A stretch of 63,027 nt of DNA from Spirochaetes bacterium ADurb.Bin215 (GTDB taxonomy: Bacteria > Spirochaetota > Spirochaetia > Treponematales > Treponemataceae), in the NCBI GenBank assembly GCA_002070025.1, contig MWCL01000006.1, positions 1 through 63,027 on the forward strand. Reading direction: 5' to 3'. Shown one piece after another: positions 40,750-48,856 of the stretch. Both the position numbers and the translations under genes were made by a program. Each line of letters begins with the position of its first letter. Position 1 is the first letter of the stretch. The notes under the pieces are model-generated. The model was not told the DNA's origin. It made no database searches and saw only the letters and a list, made by a program, of their open reading frames with translations.

Positions 40750-42444
40750 ATGAAACATATTTTTTCTGACACCCTGTTACCATTGATGATGGTTTTCTGC
40801 ATGGTGTTTGGTGTTCTGGTCGTATCGGCGGAAGAAGCACCCCATCTTGAGAATCTTGCCCTTGTTCGGCCTTCAGACGGAGGTGCCCTGCGGATTCTCG
40901 AAGTTGAAGGGCGCAGTCAGCTATGCGATTCTTCCGGTAATCCGGTTCAGCTTCGGGGCATGAGTACGCATGGTCTCCAGTGGTATCCGCAGATTCTCAA
41001 CGACAATGCGTTCCGGGCGCTTTCACGGGACTGGGGCTCCAATGTTATTCGTCTTGCCATGTATGTTACCGAAAACGGGTACGGGGTGGATCCCGGTGTT
41101 CGTGAACAGGTGGTACAAGGTATCCGTCTCGCGATGAAGCATGACATGTACGTTATTGTCGACTGGCATGTATTGTCGCCGGGAAATCCAGCCGCGAGTG
41201 AATACGCTGGCGCTATGGATTTTTTCCGGAGTCTTTCCCGGGAGTTCCCGAATAATCCGTATATTCTCTATGAACTGTGCAATGAACCGAATGGTAACGA
41301 GCCCGGTGTGTCAAATGACGAGGAAGGCTGGGAAACGGTTAAGCAGTACGCGGAACCCATCATAGCCATGCTCCGGGCGGCGGGTAACGCCAATGTCGTC
41401 ATCGTGGGGAATCCCAACTGGAGCCAACGTCCCGACTTGTGCGCGCAGAATTCGATTGCTGATGGCAATACCATGTATGCGTTCCATTTTTATTCAGGAA
41501 CCCACAAAGAGAATGAATATGTATGGAGTAACGTGGAATCTGCGCTTGAAGCGGGGATCGCGTTGTTCTGTACCGAGTGGGGCACAAGCAGTGCCAGCGG
41601 AGACGGCGGACCCTTTCTGGAAGAAGCCGACCCCTGGATCAGTTTCATGAACCGGAACGATATCAGTTGGTGTAACTGGTCGCTTACCAACAAGAATGAA
41701 TCATCGGGAGCGTTTATCCCGTACAAGAATGGTCTGTCGGAACCAACCGCGCTTGATCCGGGTCGGGGCAACGTGTGGCCGGCGGAAAAGCTCAGCGTAT
41801 CGGGAGAATATGTCCGTGCCCGTATAAAGGGTATTCCCTACCTGCCGATTGAGCGTCCGGAGGAAGCCGTAATTACCCATGCGGAAGAAGGTTATCCGGA
41901 TTTGCCGTGTACCTTTGAAGACGATACCCGGCAGGGATGGGGATGGTTTGCGAACTCCGGTGTTTTGTCGCGGCTTTCGGTTGAAACAGTGCGCGGATCC
42001 AAAGCGCTTTCCTGGTATGCCGAGTATGCCACAATTGATCTTCAGGACAAGTGGGCGGACGCTCCGCGTCTGTTGTGTTCCAATATCGGTATCTACCGCG
42101 AGGACAAGCGGTATGTCGCGTTTGATCTCTATCTTGAGCCGCAGCGGGCAACCCGGGGCGGGCTCTCCGTCATTCTTGCCATGGCGCCTCCTTCTCTGGG
42201 CTACTGGGCGCAGGCGGCTGAACCGGTTCCGGTTCAGTTCGCCGGACAGGACGTGACTGAGCGGGGCGCTGACGGCAGGTATCATGTTCGGGCAGTCTTT
42301 GATCTGGACAAGCTCCGTGACGGCAAGGAGCTCGGTCCGGAAGATTTGATCCGGGACCTCACGATTGTTGTGGTGAACAATGGCAGCGATTTTGCCGGGC
42401 GTATGTACCTCGACAACGTGGAACTGCTTTCCGGCGGGGAGTAA
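40750..42444 (+). CDS. Secreted endoglucanase (GH5) with C-terminal carbohydrate-binding module
   Basis: 564 residues. A signal peptide (1-27, ending VVSA) is followed by a GH5 subfamily 2-like catalytic domain (about 45-340). It carries the acid/base E179 in LCNEPNG and the nucleophile E276 in FCTEWGTSS. Other marks are RGMSTHGLQWYP, RLAMYV and VDWHVL. From about residue 385 TFEDDTRQGWGWFANSGV resembles family 17/28 cellulose-binding modules. It would cleave beta-1,4-glucan outside the cell. ATG 40750 has AGGAG 6 nt upstream. It lies alone on the plus strand between prfA and prmC. Confidence 0.92.
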   Translation: MKHIFSDTLLPLMMVFCMVFGVLVVSAEEAPHLENLALVRPSDGGALRILEVEGRSQLCDSSGNPVQLRGMSTHGLQWYPQILNDNAFRALSRDWGSNVIRLAMYVTENGYGVDPGVREQVVQGIRLAMKHDMYVIVDWHVLSPGNPAASEYAGAMDFFRSLSREFPNNPYILYELCNEPNGNEPGVSNDEEGWETVKQYAEPIIAMLRAAGNANVVIVGNPNWSQRPDLCAQNSIADGNTMYAFHFYSGTHKENEYVWSNVESALEAGIALFCTEWGTSSASGDGGPFLEEADPWISFMNRNDISWCNWSLTNKNESSGAFIPYKNGLSEPTALDPGRGNVWPAEKLSVSGEYVRARIKGIPYLPIERPEEAVITHAEEGYPDLPCTFEDDTRQGWGWFANSGVLSRLSVETVRGSKALSWYAEYATIDLQDKWADAPRLLCSNIGIYREDKRYVAFDLYLEPQRATRGGLSVILAMAPPSLGYWAQAAEPVPVQFAGQDVTERGADGRYHVRAVFDLDKLRDGKELGPEDLIRDLTIVVVNNGSDFAGRMYLDNVELLSGGE

Positions 42445-42479
42445 CAACCGCGGGATACCAATTGCAGACTTGAAATGAC

Positions 42480-42516
42480 AACGCGCGCGGAATGTACTTC
42501 TGTGCGCGTTTTTTTT
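42480..42516 (+). terminator. Terminator of the cellulase gene
   Basis: AACGCGCGC / GTGCGCGTT, a 9-bp stem with one G-T pair, followed by six Ts that overlap the last codon of the convergent prfA. Confidence 0.8.
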
Positions 42517-43588
42517 ATTCTTCGTGAGCCGAGCTCAGCTGCTCTTCGCGCGCGGCGATGTAGAGAGCCTCGATCAGTTCACCAACTTCTCCCTGCATGA
42601 CAAGGTCCAGCTTGTACAGGGTCAGGTTGATCCGGTGATCGGTAACGCGGTTTTGGGGAAAGTTGTAGGTTCGTATGCGTTCGGAACGGTCTCCGGTGCC
42701 AACCTGGCTTTTCCGGTTTGCGGCACGCTCCGAGGCTTTCTTTTCCTCTTCAAGATCAAAGAGGCGTGAGCGCAACACGCGCATCGCTTTTGCCTTGTTC
42801 TTGATCTGGCTTTTTTCGTCCTGGCAGATAACTACGAGACCGGTTGGCAGATGGGTGAGGCGAACCGCCGAGTCGGTGGTATTAACGCACTGGCCGCCGG
42901 GGCCTCCAGCGCGCATGACATCGATACGGAGATCTTCCTGCTTTATGTCAATCTCGGTTTCTTCCGCTTCGGGAAGAACGGCAACGGTCACCGCGCTTGT
43001 GTGAATGCGGCCGGAACCTTCCGTTTCAGGAACCCGCTGTACCCGGTGCACACCCGATTCATAGCGGAGACTGCCGTATACATACTTTCCGGAAATTGAA
43101 AAACTGATTTCCTTGAATCCGCCGAGTCCGGTTTCGTTTACCGAAAGCACTTCATGCTTCCAGTTTTTCTTCTCTGCATACCGTACGTACATGCGGAAAA
43201 GATCGGCGGCAAAGAGCGCCGCTTCTTCTCCTCCGGTTCCGCCGCGGATTTCCATGATGATGTTTTTCTCTTCCAGCGGATCAGGCGGAATCAGCAGTAC
43301 CTTGAGCTGTTTCTCCGAGTCTTCGAACCGTTGTTCAAGTTCGTGAAGCTCTTCTTTTGCCATAGCCTTCATTTCCGCATCATCGGTTTCATGAATGAGC
43401 TCGCGGGTGTCGGCAAGCGCCTTCTCGGTTTCGCAATAGCGCGAGTATTCATCCATGAGAGCCGAAAGATGTGCGTGCTCGCGCATGATGTCCCTGTACT
43501 TCTTTTGATCCCGTATGATATCCGGATCCTGTATTTCCGTTTCCAGTTCTGTAAAGCGCAGTCTGAGCCGCTGTAATTTGTCGTGCAT
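42515..43588 (-). CDS. prfA: Peptide chain release factor 1
   Basis: 357 residues from ATG 43588 with AGGAT 7 nt upstream. It reads UAA and UAG stop codons. The codon-recognition PxT motif is PET in [15 protein letters not shown], and the hydrolysis motif is GGQ in [15 protein letters not shown], the substrate of PrmC. The length and both domains match RF1. The frame extends upstream to 43777, but the added residues are not family-like. Confidence 0.95.
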   Translation of the reverse strand: MHDKLQRLRLRFTELETEIQDPDIIRDQKKYRDIMREHAHLSALMDEYSRYCETEKALADTRELIHETDDAEMKAMAKEELHELEQRFEDSEKQLKVLLIPPDPLEEKNIIMEIRGGTGGEEAALFAADLFRMYVRYAEKKNWKHEVLSVNETGLGGFKEISFSISGKYVYGSLRYESGVHRVQRVPETEGSGRIHTSAVTVAVLPEAEETEIDIKQEDLRIDVMRAGGPGGQCVNTTDSAVRLTHLPTGLVVICQDEKSQIKNKAKAMRVLRSRLFDLEEEKKASERAANRKSQVGTGDRSERIRTYNFPQNRVTDHRINLTLYKLDLVMQGEVGELIEALYIAAREEQLSSAHEE

Positions 43589-43643
43589 GATTTCTATCCT
43601 CGTGATTTGTCCGGTAGTAGTGTGAAACGCCGCGGTGCTGAAG

Positions 43644-44225
43644 CTAGGTGTTTTTAAGTTGCGGCGTCTTCCGTTCCGGTTTGAAAAAGCCGAAGAGACT
43701 TCCGCATAATCCGCCGGCAAGATGGGCAAACTGCGAAATATCGTCTCCCTTGAATGCTTGCTGGATTTCCTGGCCAAGGTAGAGGATTACGATGAGTATA
43801 AAGGTCAGAGGGACATCCCGTTTTCCGTGATTGGTAAAAGAAGCGAGCAGAATCATCATGAAGACCACACCGGACGCACCCAGAAGGGGATGTGGAAAAA
43901 AACAGGCATTGAGTACTCCCGTTACGAATCCGGTCACAATGATCATGAGGAACATGGTAAGCGATCCGTACGTTTCCTCGAGCATGGGACCGAGGAGCAG
44001 GATGTACGCGAGGTTGGACATGAGATGGCTCCAGTCCGCGTGTCCCGCGATATGGGTAAAAAGACGGAGATACGTAAGCGGATCGACCAGATTGAACGAA
44101 GCGGTATCGGGAGCCGTAAAGAAGGCCCGTGTAAGGCCGGGAAGCACCCATTGGTCCAGCAATACTATCAGTGCGCAGAAGAACGAGAACGTCAGTGTTG
44201 TCGGGGCATTATATTTAATCTTCAT
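43644..44225 (-). CDS. Rhomboid family intramembrane serine protease
   Basis: 193 residues from ATG 44225, which lies inside the 3' end of the exonuclease gene (11-nt overlap). Six hydrophobic segments. The active Ser is in LLGASGVVF (GxSG), the catalytic His in [10 protein letters not shown], and the HxxxN motif is [10 protein letters not shown]. It cleaves membrane-embedded proteins. The substrate is unknown. A longer frame to 44357 is the exonuclease region in another frame. Confidence 0.87.
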   Translation of the reverse strand: MKIKYNAPTTLTFSFFCALIVLLDQWVLPGLTRAFFTAPDTASFNLVDPLTYLRLFTHIAGHADWSHLMSNLAYILLLGPMLEETYGSLTMFLMIIVTGFVTGVLNACFFPHPLLGASGVVFMMILLASFTNHGKRDVPLTFILIVILYLGQEIQQAFKGDDISQFAHLAGGLCGSLFGFFKPERKTPQLKNT

Positions 44226-44991
44226 AGCTGATCCTGACGGGGCAATGATCGGAGCCGTACACATCCTTGAGTATGACCGACTCGCGTACTCGGGGTAAAA
44301 AAGCCGGGTTGACGCAGGTATAGTCAATACGCCAGCCGATATTCTTTTCCCGGGCATGAAACCGGTAGCTCCACCAGGTGTACTGGTCCGGCTCTACGCA
44401 AAAGTGACGAAAGGTATCGACATACCCGGCACCAATAAACTCGTCCATCCAGGCCCGTTCTTCCGGCAAATAGCCGGGATTGTTTTCGTTTGCCCTGGGG
44501 TTTGCCAGATCTATGGGTTTGTGGGCAATATTATAATCACCGCAAAGAATGAAGTTTTTGCCGTCCGCCGCAAGCTTGCCGCAGGTTTCCATGATCGCCG
44601 CGCAAAAATCGAGCTTGTAGGGAAGCCGGGCGCCTTCCGCCTGTGAGTTTGGGAAATACGCGGATATGATGGTAACCGAGTCGAACTCGGCCATTACGAT
44701 GCGGCCTTCGTCGTCAAACTCGGGGTATCCGAGCGTCCGGATGTTCAGGGGTTCTTTCTTGCTGTAAATGGCAGTTCCCGAATAGCCGGCCTTTTTTGCC
44801 GAACTCCACCAGGATTGCCATGTTCCCGAGGGGAGCGACGGGTTCGCCAAAAGCTCGGAAACCTGACCCTTGTGCGCCTTTGTTTCCTGCAGGCACAGTA
44901 CATCCGGGGATTCCGTATTGAGCCACTCGAGCAAACCTTTTTTTTCGGCGGCGCGGATGCCGTTAACGTTCCAGGAAACCACTGATGTCAT
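44215..44991 (-). CDS. xth: Exodeoxyribonuclease III
   Basis: 258 residues. AP endonuclease/3'-5' exonuclease of base-excision repair. Motifs are SWNVNGIRAAEKKGL, LCLQETKA (catalytic Glu), CGDYNIAHKPID and GSDHCPV (catalytic Asp-His). It starts at ATG 44991, where homology begins, but has no ribosome site. A CATTAT box ends 6 nt upstream. An ATG at 45012 would add seven residues. Divergent from clpS. Confidence 0.92.
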   Translation of the reverse strand: MTSVVSWNVNGIRAAEKKGLLEWLNTESPDVLCLQETKAHKGQVSELLANPSLPSGTWQSWWSSAKKAGYSGTAIYSKKEPLNIRTLGYPEFDDEGRIVMAEFDSVTIISAYFPNSQAEGARLPYKLDFCAAIMETCGKLAADGKNFILCGDYNIAHKPIDLANPRANENNPGYLPEERAWMDEFIGAGYVDTFRHFCVEPDQYTWWSYRFHAREKNIGWRIDYTCVNPAFLPRVRESVILKDVYGSDHCPVRISYED

Positions 44992-44997
44992 GAGGGT

Positions 44998-45027
44998 ATA
45001 ATGCCATGGCATACCGGTGTGTTTCAA
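44998..45027 (-). promoter_or_regulatory. Promoter of xth, possibly leaderless
   Basis: On the minus strand TTGAAA (45027-45022), an 18-nt spacer and CATTAT (45003-44998), 6 nt before the ATG. Confidence 0.5.
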
Positions 45028-45039
45028 GTCATTTTAATG

Positions 45040-45068
45040 TTGTTTCCCCGCGTGTTTTGCGGTATTTT
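45040..45068 (+). promoter_or_regulatory. Promoter of clpS-clpA-aat, possibly leaderless
   Basis: TTGTTT (45040-45045), a 17-nt spacer and TATTTT (45063-45068), 6 nt before the clpS ATG. No Shine-Dalgarno sequence is found between. Confidence 0.5.
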
Positions 45069-45074
45069 ATAGTA

Positions 45075-45380
45075 ATGGCGGAACAAACGAAGACAGACGG
45101 TAAAACGGCGGTATATGAGGATTTTAGTGAACCAGAATTGTTCCGTGTCGTGCTGCTGAATGATGATTTTACCACGAAAGATTTTGTTGTGGCGGTTTTG
45201 ATCGCGATTTTCCACAAGAAGCAGGAAGAAGCTGTCGTGATCATGGAAGATGTACACCGCAAGGGACGCGGTGTTGTGGGGACCTATACCCACGATATAG
45301 CGGCTACCCGCTGTCTGCAGGTGCATGAAGCCGCACGAAGCAGCGGTTTTCCGCTCAGATGTGTAATGGAGCCAGTGTGA
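45075..45380 (+). CDS. clpS: ATP-dependent Clp protease adaptor ClpS
   Basis: 101 residues from ATG 45075. It binds N-terminal Leu, Phe, Trp or Tyr of N-degron substrates and hands them to ClpA. The core FRVVLLNDDFTTKDFVV includes the NDD residues that bind the N-terminal amino group. DVHRKGRGVVGTYTHDIA is the ClpA-facing region. The earlier frame start at 45006 lies upstream of the promoter. It overlaps clpA by 4 nt. Confidence 0.94.
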   Translation: MAEQTKTDGKTAVYEDFSEPELFRVVLLNDDFTTKDFVVAVLIAIFHKKQEEAVVIMEDVHRKGRGVVGTYTHDIAATRCLQVHEAARSSGFPLRCVMEPV

Positions 45381-47866
45381 AAATACGAATCAGTACTGTG
45401 GTTCAGAAGGTCCTGGATCAGGCCTGGGCCGACGCGAGAACCCGCGGACATGAATATGTTACTCCCGAGCACATACTGCTCGCCGTGCTGGATCATCCTC
45501 CCGCGCTGCGTTTGCTTTCGCTCTGCGGAGCGGATATTGCCTATATCCATGACAGCGTGGATGAGTATCTCCGCAAAAACATGCCGGTACTCACCGGGAA
45601 AGAACCGCTCCAGACGGTCGGTTTTCAGAATGTTTTCCAGCGTGCCCTGTATCATTGCGAAAGCGCCGAAAAAGCGGTGCTGGAAATCGGGGATGTTCTG
45701 GTAAGCCTGATAGACGAACACAAGAATTATTGCTCGTACTATATGCGGCGCGGCGGTCTCGATCGTCTCGTGCTCCTTGAAGTAATCAGCCATGGCGGAA
45801 TGGAAACCGATAGCACTTCCGCCGAGGAACCACCAGCAGATTTGTTTGATGAAGGTATATCCGAGGATCCGAATCTTGCCGGTGAAGAACCGTTTATTTC
45901 CGGAATGGACGTCCTTTCCCGGCATATTGAAAAAGAGCGTCGATCCCGTATGGAACGAGGTGATTCTCCGGGTAGTGATCCGGATGACGATATCTCCGAT
46001 GATCCGTCCGCCTCACGACAAAAACCCGCCCGGCGGAGCATGCTCGAGCGGTACACGGTGGAACTCACGGCACTTGCCCGCGAAGGCAAGCTTGAACCGC
46101 TTATCGGACGCGAGGAAGAGCTGGAGCGGACGGTCCAGGTACTGTGCCGCCGGATGAAAAACAATCCCGTGCATGTCGGAGATGCCGGCGTGGGTAAAAC
46201 CGCCATAACCGAGGGCCTCGCCCAGCGGATCGCGAGCAAAGAGGTTCCCCAGCTCTTGTGGGATTATGAACTCTACAGCCTCGATATGGGGGCTCTTGTT
46301 GCCGGAACAAAATTCCGTGGTGATTTCGAGGACCGCATCAAGAAAGTCATGGATGAGTTGCTCAAGAAGGACAAGTGCATTCTGTTCATAGACGAAATTC
46401 ACACCATAATCGGCGCCGGTTCCACCGGTGGGGGAACACTTGACGCGTCAAACCTCATGAAGCCGGTATTGGCGTCGGGTAAAATCCGGTGTATCGGTTC
46501 GACAACCTACGAAGAGTATTCCAAATACTTCGAGAAGGATCATGCCCTGTCCCGGCGGTTCCAGAAGATAGACATTACCGAGCCTTCCGAAAAGGATACG
46601 GTATCGATTCTTTCAGGACTCAAAAAACGCTACGAAGAGTTTCACGGGGTTGTATATACCGATGAAGCAATTGAACAGGCGGTACATCTTTCAGCACAGT
46701 TTATAAACGACCGCCGTCTTCCGGATAAAGCCATCGATGTTATTGACGAAGCCGGTGCACGGGTCCGGATACATGCAGGAACCCCCGTTCCTCATGCCGC
46801 TGATGGAGAACTTGACCGCGACTCCCTTCCCGTGGTTGACCGCCCCTTTATTGAAACGGTGATAGCAAAGATTGCCCGTATACCCGAGCGAACCGTATCC
46901 TCCGACGAAACGGATCGTCTCCGGGAGCTCGAACCGGTGCTGCTCAAGAGCATTTACGGCCAGAACGAGGCGGTGAACAGGGTGGTAACGGCGGTCAAAC
47001 GGTCACGCGCCGGATTTCGCTCGCCGGGAAAACCGGTCGCCAACTTCCTCTTTGTGGGACCCACCGGCGTCGGCAAGACCGAGCTCGCCCGAACCCTTGC
47101 ACAGGTGCTCGGCATCGCGCTTCACCGCTTTGACATGAGTGAATACCAGGAAAAGCACGCGGTGAGCCGTCTCATCGGTTCTCCTCCCGGCTATGTCGGA
47201 TTCGACGAGGGAGGTCTGTTAACCGACGCAATCCGGAAAACACCCCACGCGGTGCTTCTCCTGGATGAGATTGAAAAGGCCCATCAGGACATATTCAACA
47301 TTCTCCTGCAGATAATGGACTACGCTACGCTTACCGACAATCAGGGACGTCAGGCCGATTTCCGGAACGTGATTCTGATTATGACGAGCAACGCGGGCGC
47401 GCGGGACATGAATCGTCCTGCCATCGGTTTCGGCGGTGGAGACTACACCGACAGCGCAGTATCAGACGCGGTTGAACGGACGTTCTCTCCGGAATTCCGT
47501 AACCGGCTGGACGCGGTGGTTCCTTTCGGGCCTCTTTCCCGGAAGATCATGGAGAAAATTGTTCGCAAGGAACTTGATGCGGTAGCCCTCCGTCTCCGGG
47601 AAAAGTCCGTTGCTCTGGATGTTCGTCCGGAAGCGGTCGCTTTTCTTGCCGGACAGGGGTACTCCGTGGAATACGGTGCCCGCAACGCGGCCCGGCTTGT
47701 GGAGGAACGGATTACCAATCCTCTCGTGGATATGGTGTTGTTCGGAGAACTGTCCGGTGGCGGAACCGCGCGCTGCGATCATGATGCCGGAATTCCGGGA
47801 GAAATCAGGATTACCGTAATTCCCCGGGAAACCGAACCCATGGCGGCTCTGGCGGAAGAGGTCTGA
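45377..47866 (+). CDS. clpA: ATP-dependent Clp protease ATP-binding subunit ClpA
   Basis: 829 residues from GTG 45377, overlapping the clpS stop (GTGA), with GGAG 5 nt upstream. The N domain (about 1-140) binds ClpS. A Ser/Asp-rich linker (about 150-215) follows. D1 has Walker [10 protein letters not shown] and Walker [16 protein letters not shown]2 has GPTGVGKTE and [10 protein letters not shown]. The ClpP-docking IGF loop is seen in AIGFGGG. It unfolds substrates for ClpP, which is not in this window. The linker is longer than in E. coli ClpA (758 residues). Confidence 0.95.
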   Translation: MKIRISTVVQKVLDQAWADARTRGHEYVTPEHILLAVLDHPPALRLLSLCGADIAYIHDSVDEYLRKNMPVLTGKEPLQTVGFQNVFQRALYHCESAEKAVLEIGDVLVSLIDEHKNYCSYYMRRGGLDRLVLLEVISHGGMETDSTSAEEPPADLFDEGISEDPNLAGEEPFISGMDVLSRHIEKERRSRMERGDSPGSDPDDDISDDPSASRQKPARRSMLERYTVELTALAREGKLEPLIGREEELERTVQVLCRRMKNNPVHVGDAGVGKTAITEGLAQRIASKEVPQLLWDYELYSLDMGALVAGTKFRGDFEDRIKKVMDELLKKDKCILFIDEIHTIIGAGSTGGGTLDASNLMKPVLASGKIRCIGSTTYEEYSKYFEKDHALSRRFQKIDITEPSEKDTVSILSGLKKRYEEFHGVVYTDEAIEQAVHLSAQFINDRRLPDKAIDVIDEAGARVRIHAGTPVPHAADGELDRDSLPVVDRPFIETVIAKIARIPERTVSSDETDRLRELEPVLLKSIYGQNEAVNRVVTAVKRSRAGFRSPGKPVANFLFVGPTGVGKTELARTLAQVLGIALHRFDMSEYQEKHAVSRLIGSPPGYVGFDEGGLLTDAIRKTPHAVLLLDEIEKAHQDIFNILLQIMDYATLTDNQGRQADFRNVILIMTSNAGARDMNRPAIGFGGGDYTDSAVSDAVERTFSPEFRNRLDAVVPFGPLSRKIMEKIVRKELDAVALRLREKSVALDVRPEAVAFLAGQGYSVEYGARNAARLVEERITNPLVDMVLFGELSGGGTARCDHDAGIPGEIRITVIPRETEPMAALAEEV

Positions 47867-48618
47867 TGTCCGGTAAAGCGCCCCGCGTATTTGACGCGGA
47901 AACCCGCAGCGATCCCGACTTCCCCTGGCTTGAAGTTGATGAACGGTTTTCCTTTCCGGATCCCGAGGATGCCTGCGGTTCCGTTGTTGCTGTGGGCGGA
48001 AACCTTTCGCCCGGCATGATCGTTTCCGCGTATACTCAGGGAATCTTCCCATGGTTCAATGAAGATGATCCACTGTACTGGCAGTCTCCCGATCCGAGGT
48101 TTGTCATAACGCCGGAAAGCTTCCATGTTCCTTCCCGGCTTTCGCGGGTTATCCGGCAGGGAAAATTCGACATTACCGCCGACCGTGAGTTTGAACGGGT
48201 CATTACCTGGTGTTCGGCGATAACGCGGGACGATCAGGATGGATCCTGGATTACCGACGACATGGCCGAAGCCTTTATCCGGCTGCACCGGCTCGGCATT
48301 GCTCATTCTGTGGAGGCCTGGAAAGACGGCCATCTTGTTGGCGGTCTCTACGGTGTACAGATCGGTGCTGTTTTTTTTGGAGAGTCCATGTTCACTCGGG
48401 TTTCCGACGCGTCCAAGACCGCCTTTGCGGTATTCGCCGATGCGTTTTTTAACCGGATGGGAGGAGCTCTTATTGATTCACAGGTGTATACCGATCACAT
48501 TGCCCGGTTCGGCGGCATGAATATCTCACGTTCGGCCTATGTTCGTAAAATACGGGATTTTTTCGGAAACACGGACGCTTCGTCTCTATTGCGTCCGGGG
48601 CTCTGGGTGAATTTCTAG
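47866..48618 (+). CDS. aat: Leucyl/phenylalanyl-tRNA--protein transferase
   Basis: 250 residues. It adds Leu or Phe to proteins with N-terminal Arg or Lys, creating the N-degrons that ClpS recognises. GNLSPGMIVSAYTQGIFPWF and GLYGVQIGAVFFGESMF are diagnostic. It starts on the clpA stop (TGATG). Its TAG stop overlaps the convergent zinc-ribbon frame in CTAG (48615-48618). Confidence 0.95.
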   Translation: MSGKAPRVFDAETRSDPDFPWLEVDERFSFPDPEDACGSVVAVGGNLSPGMIVSAYTQGIFPWFNEDDPLYWQSPDPRFVITPESFHVPSRLSRVIRQGKFDITADREFERVITWCSAITRDDQDGSWITDDMAEAFIRLHRLGIAHSVEAWKDGHLVGGLYGVQIGAVFFGESMFTRVSDASKTAFAVFADAFFNRMGGALIDSQVYTDHIARFGGMNISRSAYVRKIRDFFGNTDASSLLRPGLWVNF

Positions 48619-48856
48619 TCGTTTTCCGTGATTTTTTTCAGCGCTTCCTTGTGCCACGTATCCAGCAACCACAACACATTTTGATCAACCAGTTTGAGCG
48701 GAACACCGCAGTCCCTGCAGCGGAAACGGCCGTCATCGCCGAGGTGTTCTTTCGCGCATGCTATACAGTACGTTTTCCGGCATTCGGGACAGGTCCCGGC
48801 GGGAAGATCGTCCGGCGGTTGAGCCCTGAGCCTGAGCGACCCCAGCAGTGTATTTT
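48615..48856 (-). pseudogene. Zinc-ribbon C-terminal part of the TPR protein, shifted out of frame
   Basis: From the A4 run (48856-48853 on the minus strand) the -1 frame stays open to TAG 48617-48615 and reads NTLLGSLRLRAQPPDDLPAG then CPEC, CIAC and CRDC pairs, ending TWHKEALKKITEND. Six cysteines in three CxxC pairs are strong evidence of a real zinc-binding domain. One extra A in the run would join it to the upstream TPR frame. So it is either a frameshift mutation, a sequence error, or programmed slippage. It has no convincing start of its own. Confidence 0.7.
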
